Shown here: piece after piece, positions 36,963-46,063 of the stretch | Position numbering within the stretch: position 1 is the first letter of the stretch | Layout of the letters: the number at the start of each line of letters is the position of its first letter | Assembly (NCBI GenBank): GCA_963734575.1 | Contig: CAVTHT010000016.1 | Span: 224,144 to 288,143 of the forward strand | Direction of reading: 5' to 3' | DNA: 64,000 nucleotides | From: CAIWHR01 sp963734575 | GTDB lineage: Bacteria; Pseudomonadota; Gammaproteobacteria; Burkholderiales; Casimicrobiaceae | Program-made: the position numbers and the translations under genes | Notes under the pieces: model-generated | What the model saw: only the letters and a program-made list of their open reading frames with translations | What the model was told of the DNA's origin: nothing | The model's database searches: none

Positions 36963-37116
36963 GCGCTTCCTTCGAGGTTGCCTTTGTTTATGCGAGCCGC
37001 TGTCGAGGCGCTCGTTGCCGACATGATAAAGTCGGGCGCGTCTCTTGGGCACTTCAAGCCCGAAGTTCTCCGATTGTTCCGCTCCTGCGAACGCCTTTCA
37101 GATCCCGCAAGCAAGC

Positions 37117-37857
37117 ATGCCTGACGCCCTCCAGGGACAAGTGGCGGTGGTCACCGGTGGCGCGCGCGGCATCGGGCTCGGCATCGCGGCGCGGCTCGCT
37201 CGCGAGGGATGCCGGGTCGTGGTGTGGGATCGCGACTTTTCCGGCTTCGACGACGCTGCCGCCGGATTCTCCCTGGCAACGCGGCAGCTCGTGGACGTTG
37301 CCGATCCTTCGTCGGTCGAACGGGCATTTCAGGAAACAACGAGGCTCGTCGACCGGATCGACATTCTGATCAACAACGCCGGTGTCAGCGGCCCGGTCAT
37401 GCCGTCGTGGGAGTATCCGCTCGACGCGTGGAACCGGGTGCTCGCCGTCGATCTCGATGGCGTGTTCCATTGCTGCCGGGTCGTCGTTCCGCACATGCGG
37501 GACGCAGGCTACGGGCGGATCGTGAATGTCTCGTCGATCGTGGGTAAAGAGGGCGCACCCGGGATCGCGGCCTACGCCGCGGCCAAGGCCGGGGTGATCG
37601 GCTTCACCAAGTCGCTCGCGCGTGAGCTCGTCGGGAGCGGGGTGCTCGTGAATGCGATCGCGCCGGCGATCACCGAGACCGACCTGTTCAGGGAGATGAC
37701 GGCGGAGCACATCGCATCGGCCAGAGCCAAGATTCCGCTGGGCCGCTTCCTGACCGTCGAGGAGATCGCGGCCATGGTGGCGTGGATCGCAGGGCCCGAG
37801 TGCAGCTTCACGACCGGCTTCACCTTCGACATTTCCGGAGGACGGGCGACGTACTGA
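37117..37857 (+). CDS. SDR family NAD(P)-dependent oxidoreductase
   Basis: The 246-residue protein is a classical short-chain dehydrogenase. The cofactor motif is VVTGGARGIGLGIAARL (TGxxxGIG), followed by DILINNAGVSG (NNAG) and NVSSIVGKEG with the catalytic Ser. The YAAAKAGVIGF motif carries the catalytic Tyr and Lys (YxxxK). VVVWDRDF has an acidic residue after the second strand, favouring NAD over NADP. The end GFTFDISGGRATY is usual for 3-ketoacyl-ACP-reductase-like SDRs, but a dehydrogenase for a catabolic alcohol is more likely given the neighbours. ATG 37117 is chosen because the Rossmann fold starts shortly after it. Confidence 0.87.
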   Translation: MPDALQGQVAVVTGGARGIGLGIAARLAREGCRVVVWDRDFSGFDDAAAGFSLATRQLVDVADPSSVERAFQETTRLVDRIDILINNAGVSGPVMPSWEYPLDAWNRVLAVDLDGVFHCCRVVVPHMRDAGYGRIVNVSSIVGKEGAPGIAAYAAAKAGVIGFTKSLARELVGSGVLVNAIAPAITETDLFREMTAEHIASARAKIPLGRFLTVEEIAAMVAWIAGPECSFTTGFTFDISGGRATY

Positions 37858-37969
37858 GCGTGTGCGCGCTCGCCTCGCGTCGCGGCCGTTCGCCACCGTG
37901 GGGCGCGGATCATCGGCTCGCGCTGCGCGCCTGCGCATTGCGCCTTTCCCGAACGCTACGGAGATTCAC

Positions 37970-38799
37970 ATGCTGGATCCTGCTCGACTTTCCATCCATC
38001 AGGTGACGCTGCTGCCGCAGTGCACGACACCGCAGTTCGTGCGCGCGTTGACGGATAACGCCGTTGGCTGCACGAGCCTGTGGCGCGACCGAACGCGCGA
38101 ATACGGGGTGGCGCAATACGGCGCGGCTGGTTCGGGAGAGCGGCATCCGGCTCTCCGGCTATTGCTGGGGCGGCCTCGTGACGCCCTCGGATCCGACCGC
38201 GGCCGCGCAGGCGCGCGACGATGTCCGCCGCGCGCTCGACGAGGCCGCCGAGCTGGGCGCCCCCAATCTCATCTTCGTTGCGGGCGGGATCGACGCTGCC
38301 GAAAAGGATATCCGTGCGACGCGGGCTCGCGCGCTGGACGCCGTTGCCGAACTGGTGCCCTACGCGCGCGACGTCGGAGTCAAGATCGCGCTCGAGCCGC
38401 TGCACCCGATGATCTGCGCGACACGATCGGTGCTCTCCACGTTGAAGCTGGCCAATGACTGGTGCGACGCACTTGCTGCGGAGGACATCGTCGGCATCGC
38501 GGTGGACAGCTATGCGACCTGGTGGGATCCCGATCTCGACGCGGAGATCGCACGAGCCGGTCGGCGCATCTGCTCGTTTCATGTGAGCGACTGGTTGCCC
38601 GACACGCAGGACCTGCGCCTCGATCGGGGCATGATGGGCGACGGCGTGATCGACCTGGCTCGCATGCGCAGTATCGTCGAAGCGGCGGGTTACGACGGTT
38701 ACGTCGAAGTCGAGATCTTCTCCCAGCGCAACTGGTGGCAACGGAGCCCGCCGGGAGGTCATCGCCGTCATCAAGGAGCGCGCGCAAACGGCGGTGTAA
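37970..38799 (+). CDS. Sugar phosphate isomerase/epimerase family TIM-barrel protein (two frame shifts)
   Basis: The product of about 275 residues starts MLDPARLSIHQVTLLPQCT. After a frame change near 38115 it continues RLSGYCWGGLVTPSDPTA, then LGAPNLIFVAGGIDAAEKDI, VGVKIALEPLHPM (Glu ligand), VGIAVDSYATWWDP, and CSFHVSDWLPDT (His). YDGYVEVEIFSQRNWW follows near the end. A second frame change near 38755 gives the natural end EVIAVIKERAQTAV with a stop at 38799. The length is 3n+2, fitting two inserted bases. Like the gene at 34344-35198 it is an AP2-type barrel, but the two are only distantly similar. It follows the SDR gene by 112 bases. GGAG lies 8 bases before ATG 37970. Confidence 0.78.
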
Positions 38800-38968
38800 C
38801 GCAGCGGTACTGCCGCAACACAAACTTCGGCCGAGTCCGAAGCGGAGGAATAGAATAGTCCCGGCCCCTGACGATGGCTGTTCGAACGTCAGTGGCATCC
38901 GCGCCCCGATGCCCGCCCCACCGGCGGGCACGCTGCCGGCGCGGCGTCTTCTCCAAGGAGGAGATCGA

Positions 38969-41698
38969 ATGATGACAACTCTGTTACGCGCGTTCGCAGC
39001 GGCAGCAGTCATCCTCGTAGCGGGCTGCATCTCCACTCCGCTTCGTCAGATTCCACCCAAGATGCCCGAGGCCGGCGAGGACGTCATGGCCGACGCGGCC
39101 AACGGCGGGCGCGTGCAGTCGATCGCCGTGAACCCGTGGGACCGCAACAACGCGATCATCGCCATGCAGTTCGGCGGCATGTGGAAGACCTACAACGCCG
39201 GCCAGGCCTGGTTCCGCATCTACACCTTGCCGGCCCTCTACGTCACCGATGTCGAGTACGGCGCGGATGGCAACACGGTGGTCGCCACGGTGTTCCGGGA
39301 CAACCAGACGCAGGCGGGCGGCGGTGGCGGCATCTACGTGAGCAGGACCAACGGCGACTTCTGGTCGCGTCCGCCGACTGGCATCGTGCCGACGAACGCG
39401 TGGACCACGGTCGCGACGAGCGCCTATGCGGTTTCGCGCGCGCCCGACGAGCGCGGTCTCTGGTACGCAGGAACGGACTTCGGCGTCGCGATCAGTCGTG
39501 ACGACGGCAATACGTGGACGCACACCAGTTTCGCCGGAAGCCTGATTCAATCCGTGCTCGCATTTCCCGGTGGCATCGTGCTCGCGATGGACACGGGCAG
39601 GGTCTGGCGCAGCGACGACCGCGGCGCGAACTGGCGCGTGGTGATCACCGACGATTTCTCGCAGTTCGCGCCGATGAAGACCGGCATCGCCCCCAGCGGC
39701 AACAAGATGGATCGCTCGCCGCTTCACCCATGGGCTTTCATCTTCAAGGAGTTCCACGAGGCGCCGCCGCACGGGTCTGGCAAGCTGTGGTTCTACGAGC
39801 TCGACACCGACACGGCCACCCCACTCGCGCTTCCGCAGGGTCGATCGCGCGGTCCGTTCGTGCGCGTCTCGAAGGACGATCTCTTCGGCGGCAACCACAT
39901 CCGGCTCTGGGTGGGCACGGGGTGGGACGGCTACTACGTGATCCGCGAGGATGCCGCCTCGATACGCGCGCTGCGCTCGACCGCCGAATTCGACGACTGG
40001 GTGAGCTTCATCGCCGAGGCGGGCATTCACGCCGACATGGGCGATCTCGGGCTCGATAGCGACGCGAAGCCGGCGTACCTCAGCAGCGATGGCGGGATCT
40101 ACAAGCCGCGCTCGCAACCGAAGTGGTGGGAGATCGGTGGCCAGCACAAGTGGATGAGTGCAGCGAAGCCGGGGAGCGGCATGAACTCGCTGCAGATCTC
40201 CGATCTCGCCGGCACCAATGTGCACACGACCAACGGCATCACGACGACGCTCTACATCAGCACCCAGGACAACCGGCTCTACACGTCGCCCGACGGTGGA
40301 GTGACGTGGAAAGTGGGCGATGGACGGGAAGGCTTCGGGCTCGAGGGCCGTGCCGATGCGCCCACCGGAGAGAGCGCGCAGATCGGCTTCGTCGGGATCG
40401 GAGGACAGCAGGACACCTTTGCCGATGCGAACGTGGTGAACAAGCGACCCGTTTCGAAGCTCGATGAAAACGGCGTCGCGCTGGACGGTTTTCAGAATCC
40501 CTATTTCGTCGGTCAACAGCCCGGCACGAATGCGAGCAACTGGGTGCGCCGGCGCGTGCCCACCAGCATGCCGATCACCGAAGTCTTCTTCTCGAACAAC
40601 AGCGGCGATAACTGGCGCAAGTTCGCCACCGCCAATTTCAAGTTCGCCGGTGAAGTGCGCACGGCAGGAACGGTCGCGTGGCTGCCGGTGTTTCTCGGCG
40701 GTCCGAACAACGAGGTGGGCCTCGTGCCGCTCTCCACGTCTACCGCACCGGGCATCCCGCCGCCAATTTACGACGACAGCGACGTCGTGCGGCTGCCCGG
40801 CAACGGCAGCCTCGGGCAGCGCTTCACGGAGTTCGACAAGCACGCCATCTACGGCGTGCACCCGACGGACTGGGCTTACGTGATCGCGCCGGACATCGTG
40901 GCCAACGACGTGAAGGTCACGCGCGACGGCGGCAAGACCTGGCACACGAACGTCGCCCTGACCGCCGAGGTCCTGCGCGGCGGTGCGTTGCGGATGTGGG
41001 GCGGCAAGGCAGACTTCATGGAGGTCACCGAAATCGCCTTCGATCCCTACAACCCGGGACGGATCCTCGTCGGCACGCGCGATGCCGGGATCATCTGCAC
41101 CGCGGACGATGGACGCACGTGGCGCACGATCTACGACTCCGACAAGATCAACTACATCACCGGGTTCCATTTTCACCCGAGCGGATCGGTCTACGTCGCA
41201 AGCTACGGTCACGGGCTATGGCAGATCGAGGCGACCAAGGGGTGCCCCAAGACGTACGACTTTCCTTGGGACGTGCGGCCGGATGTGAACACCGGGCGCG
41301 GAGCGAGGTCGGCGCGCTTGCGCGCGATGCGCCCCCACCGACGCCACGCGCCATCCCTGCGCACGATCGGCCGAAGCTCTTCGTCGTCATGGAGGAACCG
41401 GTTCGCGATACCGAACCCGAACGCCTGGCGATCGCGGGGCGCGGCTTTGCGCCAGGTCAGGACCTCACGTTACGGTGCCGCGAATTCGAACGTCTTGAAA
41501 TGCGAGTGCGCACGGATGCGGCCGGCCAGTTTTCGGCAACGTTGCCACTTCCGGCATCGTTTCCGCACGGGACCTTCACGATCGAGGCTCATCGGCCAGG
41601 CGGGAAGGCTCACCGCGGACGAATTCACCAAGCCGTTTTCCGACGAGGCCCTCGATGAGCGGTCCCGTGCCGAGGAGGCACGGCCGGCGAAGCGCTAG
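38969..41698 (+). CDS. BNR/sortilin-like beta-propeller lipoprotein (two compensating frame shifts)
   Basis: The protein of about 909 residues starts at ATG 38969 after AAGGAGGA. It has a lipoprotein signal with lipobox LVAGC, so it is likely exported and lipidated. The body contains repeated Asp-box-like motifs of the BNR type: ISRDDGNTWTHT, RSDDRGANWRV, TSPDGGVTWKVGD, SNNSGDNWRKF, VTRDGGKTWHTN and TADDGRTWRTI. These mark a large sialidase/VPS10-like beta-propeller. The part after about residue 770 lies in another frame (41290-41605) and reads PKLFVVMEEPVRDTE, RLAIAGRGFAPGQDLTLR, an Ig-like domain, before returning to the first frame. No sialidase catalytic set is recognised. It is probably a surface polysaccharide- or protein-binding protein. 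Confidence 0.75.
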   Translation: MMTTLLRAFAAAAVILVAGCISTPLRQIPPKMPEAGEDVMADAANGGRVQSIAVNPWDRNNAIIAMQFGGMWKTYNAGQAWFRIYTLPALYVTDVEYGADGNTVVATVFRDNQTQAGGGGGIYVSRTNGDFWSRPPTGIVPTNAWTTVATSAYAVSRAPDERGLWYAGTDFGVAISRDDGNTWTHTSFAGSLIQSVLAFPGGIVLAMDTGRVWRSDDRGANWRVVITDDFSQFAPMKTGIAPSGNKMDRSPLHPWAFIFKEFHEAPPHGSGKLWFYELDTDTATPLALPQGRSRGPFVRVSKDDLFGGNHIRLWVGTGWDGYYVIREDAASIRALRSTAEFDDWVSFIAEAGIHADMGDLGLDSDAKPAYLSSDGGIYKPRSQPKWWEIGGQHKWMSAAKPGSGMNSLQISDLAGTNVHTTNGITTTLYISTQDNRLYTSPDGGVTWKVGDGREGFGLEGRADAPTGESAQIGFVGIGGQQDTFADANVVNKRPVSKLDENGVALDGFQNPYFVGQQPGTNASNWVRRRVPTSMPITEVFFSNNSGDNWRKFATANFKFAGEVRTAGTVAWLPVFLGGPNNEVGLVPLSTSTAPGIPPPIYDDSDVVRLPGNGSLGQRFTEFDKHAIYGVHPTDWAYVIAPDIVANDVKVTRDGGKTWHTNVALTAEVLRGGALRMWGGKADFMEVTEIAFDPYNPGRILVGTRDAGIICTADDGRTWRTIYDSDKINYITGFHFHPSGSVYVASYGHGLWQIEATKGCPKTYDFPWDVRPDVNTGRGARSARLRAMRPHRRHAPSLRTIGRSSSSSWRNRFAIPNPNAWRSRGAALRQVRTSRYGAANSNVLKCECARMRPASFRQRCHFRHRFRTGPSRSRLIGQAGRLTADEFTKPFSDEALDERSRAEEARPAKR

Positions 41699-41721
41699 GA
41701 GCTTGCACGAAACATCGCGCC

Positions 41722-41750
41722 GCGCCGAACATGAGCATTCGGTTCGGCGC
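41722..41750 (+). terminator. Hairpin after the beta-propeller lipoprotein gene
   Basis: GCGCCGAAC pairs with GTTCGGCGC with an 11-base loop, starting 24 bases after the stop at 41698. It lacks a T run. Confidence 0.5.
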
Positions 41751-41944
41751 CGCAGGCATGGGCTCGAACATCGCGTATCGACTCCCGCCGGCTAGCCGCG
41801 TACCACGTTCGACATAGGTCCGTGCATTGCGCGCCATTGCTTTTGGCAGATGCGCTCTGGTGCTTCCGTTGAATGGTGGGCAACGGTCCCTCCTCGCAAG
41901 ATACGAGTCAGCGCAAGGGCCGCGCTGCCGCATCGGAGGACGCC

Positions 41945-42280
41945 ATGAACGACCTATCGCAACACACCAGCTCTGCTCGCAACGCGCGCCTGCTTCGCGA
42001 GTTGACCAGGCCGACTGCGCCCGACGAACCCCGCAAACACTCGTCGCAGAAGCGCTCCGTCGCATCGGTTGGCGCCTCGTTGTTCCTTGTCACGTTCGTC
42101 GGTCTTGTCTGGGTCGAGCTCGGGCCGATTGTTGAGAATCCACAGCGAACCGTGCTTACGAGCGACGTTGCGATGACGTCGCGCGTGTCTGACGCCACCG
42201 ATCCCTCGCTGCCTGCCGCCGCAAGTGCGTTGCAAAACGGCGTCGAGGACGCTGACGCGGCATCCGCGCCCACCTTCTGA
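41945..42280 (+). CDS. Small single-pass membrane protein of unknown function
   Basis: The 111-residue protein starts at ATG 41945, with GGAGG 5 bases before it. A hydrophobic segment lies near residues 43-60 (VGASLFLVTFVGLVWVEL), preceded by basic residues (HSSQKRS), so the N-terminus is likely cytosolic and the C-terminal 50 residues periplasmic. The C-terminal part is Ala/Ser/Asp-rich (DATDPSLPAAASALQNG) and probably disordered. No family is recognised. A longer in-frame start at 41873 is rejected for lack of a ribosome binding site. It is followed by a hairpin and a second tiny exported protein. Confidence 0.6.
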   Translation: MNDLSQHTSSARNARLLRELTRPTAPDEPRKHSSQKRSVASVGASLFLVTFVGLVWVELGPIVENPQRTVLTSDVAMTSRVSDATDPSLPAAASALQNGVEDADAASAPTF

Positions 42281-42351
42281 TGGCGCCGGTAGGACACCCA
42301 GGAGCACGGAAATCCAATGTGGGTCGAAGCACGCAACCCCGGTTTCCTCCA

Positions 42352-42387
42352 CCCGCAGGGCGAAGGGAACGCGCTCCGCCCTGCGGG
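42352..42387 (+). terminator. Hairpin between two small genes
   Basis: CCCGCAGGGCG pairs exactly with CGCCCTGCGGG across a 14-base loop. It lies 72 bases after the stop of the 41945 gene and 43 bases before the next start. It may terminate or attenuate. Confidence 0.45.
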
Positions 42388-42429
42388 ACCTTCTGGCGAC
42401 GTGATGATGCTTACCGGAGTCCGTGAGCC

Positions 42430-42600
42430 ATGACGTCGTGCCGCGCGAGCGATTCCCATCTGGCGCGCTGCGCGCTCGCCGCTAAACTCGGTGCGCTTGC
42501 AAGCGTGCTCGCATTGATTGCGTTGATTTCGGTGCAGGCCGATAACGCGCTGGCGGCACCGACAGCGCCCGCGCCCGCGGTGGCTGGCATCGGTTCGTGA
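42430..42600 (+). CDS. Very short secreted peptide of unknown function
   Basis: A 56-codon frame starts at ATG 42430 with CCGGAGTCCGTGAGCC upstream (GGAG about 10 bases away). The product has a signal-peptide-like N-terminus: basic residues RAS-DSH-LAR, then a hydrophobic run (ASVLALIALISVQA), then DNALA before APTAPAPAVAGIGS. If cleaved after NALA the mature peptide is only about 14 residues, Ala/Pro-rich. It resembles no family I know. The stop is 10 bases from the convergent response regulator gene. I consider it probable but small. Confidence 0.45.
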   Translation: MTSCRASDSHLARCALAAKLGALASVLALIALISVQADNALAAPTAPAPAVAGIGS

Positions 42601-42609
42601 CGCGACGCT

Positions 42610-43275
42610 TCACTGTCGCACGAGTCGCTGGGCGGCGAGCACCGCCGCAGTGCGATTGCGCACGTTCAGCGCGCGAAACACGGCAAGCAAGTGCACTTTG
42701 ACCGTGCCTTCCGTGATCCCGAGCTCACGCGCGATCAATTTGTTGGACTTGCCTTCGCCCAAAAGGCGCAGGACGTCCAGCTGGCGCGACGTGAGTCCCA
42801 TCGTCTGCGCCCCGGCTGGACGGACCTCGATACCGCCATGCTGGTCTGAACCACGCCCAACAAACCGCGGTGGCACGTAGATGCCGCCCGCGAGCACGAG
42901 TCGTACGGCGCTGATGATGACCGCGGGGTTGTCCGATTTCGGAATATATCCGCTTACGCCAAGCTCGAGCAGAGCCGCAACCACGTCGCAATGTTCGTCG
43001 GCCGAGATTACAACGACCGGCAGCGTCGGCGCTCGTGCGCGCACACTGCGCACTCCTTCGATGCCATCGACCTGTGGCATGTGCAAATCCATCAGCAGCA
43101 GGTCGAGGTCGGGACAAGTCTCGATCAACTCCAGTGTCGCCGCCCCGTCCGCTGCCTCGAGTATGCGTACCCCATTGCCGAGGGTCGACAGCGCGGCCGC
43201 CAGTGCGCCACGCACGATCGGGTGATCATCGGCAATGCCGATGATCGGGCCGTTGGCGCCATTGCCGTCCGTCAT
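42610..43275 (-). CDS. LuxR/NarL-family response regulator
   Basis: The 221-residue protein has an N-terminal receiver domain with acidic residues D16 and D17 and phosphoacceptor D63 in LLMDLHMPQVDG. The conserved Thr/Ser is in VVISADEH, and the Lys is in GYIPKSDN. A C-terminal LuxR-type helix-turn-helix reads LTSRQLDVLRLLGEGKSNKL, then IARELGITEGTVKVHL. It should be phosphorylated by a partner kinase and regulate transcription. The hybrid histidine kinase gene is divergent with its start about 113 bases away, so the two are a likely pair. The shared intergenic region may be an autoregulated promoter. Confidence 0.9.
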   Translation of the reverse strand: MTDGNGANGPIIGIADDHPIVRGALAAALSTLGNGVRILEAADGAATLELIETCPDLDLLLMDLHMPQVDGIEGVRSVRARAPTLPVVVISADEHCDVVAALLELGVSGYIPKSDNPAVIISAVRLVLAGGIYVPPRFVGRGSDQHGGIEVRPAGAQTMGLTSRQLDVLRLLGEGKSNKLIARELGITEGTVKVHLLAVFRALNVRNRTAAVLAAQRLVRQ

Positions 43276-43387
43276 CGAAGGCTGGTCCGTTGAAGCTGCA
43301 GCGGATTATAGGCAGAATGAATCGCGCCAGCATATCGCGAGGCGCGGCCGCAAGCATGATCCTTCGAGAGGATTGTCGAGGCGCAAT

Positions 43388-45811
43388 GTGACGGCATCGA
43401 GTGCGTCCTCCGCCGCGCACGCCGCGACTCGTCGCCGTGTCCTCGTTGCCGCTTGCATCGCTGCAATCGGCCTTTTCGCTTGGCTCGTCGCCATCTATTA
43501 CCCACCGCACCTCGCGTCCGCGTCTTCAGGCCTGGTGACGCAGATCGCGTCGGGTCGGCTGCTCCTGTCGAGTCAGGACATGCCGCCCGATTCCGGTGCA
43601 GGGGAGCCGATCACTCTGCCGGACGTTTGGGGCGAGCGGCGTCCGGATGCGCGGGGCTATGGGTGGTACCAGTTCGATTGGATGCCGGACAATGACGCGT
43701 CCCAACCAGTGTCGGTGTACTTCACGGCCATCAATGTACCGGCGCAACTGTATCTGAACGGTGCGCTCGTGGGGGCAACTGGACCACTTCTGGGGCAACG
43801 GCCGCGCACCTGGGAGCAATCGCAGGCTTTTGCCATTCAGGGAGAACTGCTGCACCCCGGCAACAATACTCTCGAGGTTCGAGTTTTCGTCGCCGACGCG
43901 CAGTTCGCCGGGATAGGCCCGATTCTCGTCGGCAGCGACAGCGCCATACGCAAAGTCGCATTCGTCGACCTCGCTCGCCACACACTCGGTCCGGCCGTCG
44001 TCACCGTGGCCGTGATCGTGGTGGGCATCTACATCATGGCCTTGTGGCTGCGCCGTCCGGAACCGGCGTACGCGCTGTTCGGCGCAGGCGCGATCGTTTG
44101 GGGGCTGCACACGGGCATTTCCCTCCTTCCGAAGCCCATCCTCCCACAACCGCACTGGACGGTCTGGTGGCATGCAATCTACCTGTTGTTCGTGGTGCTG
44201 CTTTGCTCGTTCTGCCTTCGCTTCGCCGGCGTGCGCTGGCCAAAGTATCAGAAGACTCTGATCGCCTACGGTGCGAGCGTGGTTCCGGTGCTCTACGTCG
44301 CTCACCGATTCGATGCCCTGTTCGAGGCGACGGCATACGTTCGCCTCGGGGCGATTGCACTGGTGTTCGTCGCACTTGCAGCGGTGGCTCGATATGCAGT
44401 GCGAGTCCGCAACACGGAAAGCCTACTGCTGTTCATCACCGGCGCCGTCTCAACCGGCTTCGCCGTGCACGACTGGGTGATGTCCCGCGATCCGCTGGCA
44501 CTGCGTCCCGTCTGGCTCGTGCCTTACGCAGCGCTCGCCTTTCTAATGCTGGTGGGGTGGATCCTCACCGACCGATTCATACGTGCGCTCAACGAGGCGG
44601 AGCAGCTCAATGTCACTCTCGAGGAGCGCGTTGCGGCGAAGGGTGCGGCCTTGGCGGCACAGCTCGAGGAGACGCGGACGGCACGCGATGCCGCAGAACG
44701 GGCGAACCGTGCGAAGTCGCGCTTCCTTGCTGCCGCGAGTCACGACCTGCGCCAGCCATTGCACGCGATTGGCTTGATCGGCGCCGCGCTAGCGGACAAG
44801 GTGCGCGACCAGACCAACATGCCGCTCGTGCAGCAAATCAACACCTCCGTTGCCTCGCTCGATGCGCTGTTTGCCGCCTTGCTAGACGTGTCTAAGCTGG
44901 ACGCCGGGGTGATAGAACCCGATGTGCGGCACATCGAGCTCGATGGCATGTTCGAGCGCGTGGCGAACGACTTTGCCGCCGAGGCATTGGAGCGCAACCT
45001 CAAGCTCGGCGTGGTGCGGACGTCCTGTGTGGCTCGGACGGACCCCGTTCTGCTGGAGCGCATCCTTCGCAACCTACTCGCCAATGCGATCCGTTACACG
45101 GTGGAGGGAGGGGTCATACTGGGCTGTCGATGGCGTGGCGGGCAGATCGCTATCGAGGTGTGGGACAGCGGTCCCGGGATACCCGCCCACGAGCTCGATC
45201 GCATCTTCGAGGAGTTCTATCAGATCGGCAACCCAGAGCGCGATCGCACACGAGGACTCGGACTTGGCCTCGCGATCGTGCGCCGGCTCGCGGCGCTGCT
45301 TGGACACGAGGTCCAGGTGCAATCCTGGCCCGGACGAGGTTCGATGTTCCGAGTGATCCTGGAGCGCGGCGACCGCCACAGCATCACTGCGCCGGTGGAG
45401 GAGTCGGTGCAGATCATGGGGCCGATGGCCGGGCGCACCGTTCTCGTCGTCGATGACGAAGCGCCCATTCGTGAAGGCATGCGAGAGCTTCTGAACTCGT
45501 GGGGTTGTAGCGTCGTCACCGCCGGTTCGGCAGAGGACGCGTTGGCGAGCCTCGGAGGCATCGCACCGGATGCTTGCGTGATGGACTACCGACTGCGAGG
45601 GGGCGTCGACGGCTTGACCGCCCTCGCGCGGCTCAACGCGGCGCTGCACGCCGATCTGCCTTCGGTGCTGGTATCGGGTGAAAGCTCTCCCGAGGAGCTT
45701 GCCAGTATCAAGCACAGCGGACTTCCGCTGCTGCACAAACCGGTGTCACCATCCAGGCTCCGTAGCGTGCTCGCCCATCTGCTCTCGCGGCAGGCCAGTA
45801 CCGCTTCCTGA
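43388..45811 (+). CDS. 7TMR-DISM hybrid sensor histidine kinase with receiver domain
   Basis: The 807-residue protein has a first membrane segment (about 20-40), then a periplasmic DISM extracellular sensor domain with LPDVWGERRPDARGYGWYQF and AINVPAQLYLNGALVG. About seven hydrophobic segments follow (about 195-400), and a coiled coil (LEERVAAKGAALAAQLEETR). H452 lies in the H-box ASHDLRQPLHAIGL. The ATPase has LLANAIRYTVEGG, DSGPGIPAHELDRIFEEFYQ and RGLGLGLAIVRRL. The receiver at the C-terminus has VLVVDDEAPIREGM and ACVMDYRLRGGVDG. GTG 43388 is chosen: GAGG lies 7 bases upstream, and the longer frame from 43235 overlaps the divergent regulator. DISM sensors often detect carbohydrates or small acids. 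Confidence 0.85.
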   Translation: MTASSASSAAHAATRRRVLVAACIAAIGLFAWLVAIYYPPHLASASSGLVTQIASGRLLLSSQDMPPDSGAGEPITLPDVWGERRPDARGYGWYQFDWMPDNDASQPVSVYFTAINVPAQLYLNGALVGATGPLLGQRPRTWEQSQAFAIQGELLHPGNNTLEVRVFVADAQFAGIGPILVGSDSAIRKVAFVDLARHTLGPAVVTVAVIVVGIYIMALWLRRPEPAYALFGAGAIVWGLHTGISLLPKPILPQPHWTVWWHAIYLLFVVLLCSFCLRFAGVRWPKYQKTLIAYGASVVPVLYVAHRFDALFEATAYVRLGAIALVFVALAAVARYAVRVRNTESLLLFITGAVSTGFAVHDWVMSRDPLALRPVWLVPYAALAFLMLVGWILTDRFIRALNEAEQLNVTLEERVAAKGAALAAQLEETRTARDAAERANRAKSRFLAAASHDLRQPLHAIGLIGAALADKVRDQTNMPLVQQINTSVASLDALFAALLDVSKLDAGVIEPDVRHIELDGMFERVANDFAAEALERNLKLGVVRTSCVARTDPVLLERILRNLLANAIRYTVEGGVILGCRWRGGQIAIEVWDSGPGIPAHELDRIFEEFYQIGNPERDRTRGLGLGLAIVRRLAALLGHEVQVQSWPGRGSMFRVILERGDRHSITAPVEESVQIMGPMAGRTVLVVDDEAPIREGMRELLNSWGCSVVTAGSAEDALASLGGIAPDACVMDYRLRGGVDGLTALARLNAALHADLPSVLVSGESSPEELASIKHSGLPLLHKPVSPSRLRSVLAHLLSRQASTAS

Positions 45812-46063
45812 AGGACTTTCGCGCACCCCCACGAGACTGCGCGCGTCATCCGTTCGAGTACTCGGACTCTCAGCAGGTGAGCTGCGCTGCTGCATGTGCC
45901 GAAATGATGGCGGACATGACGAAGCTCGGAAGCGTATGCGCTGCCGCTCCAGTGCAGCGTGAAGTGGACGCTGTGTTGTCAGGACCTGGCATAGCGAAGT
46001 AGCATCTCTTGGCGACGATGCGGCTCCGCAATCGATTCGGAGTGTCGTCGGAGGAGGCGGTCA

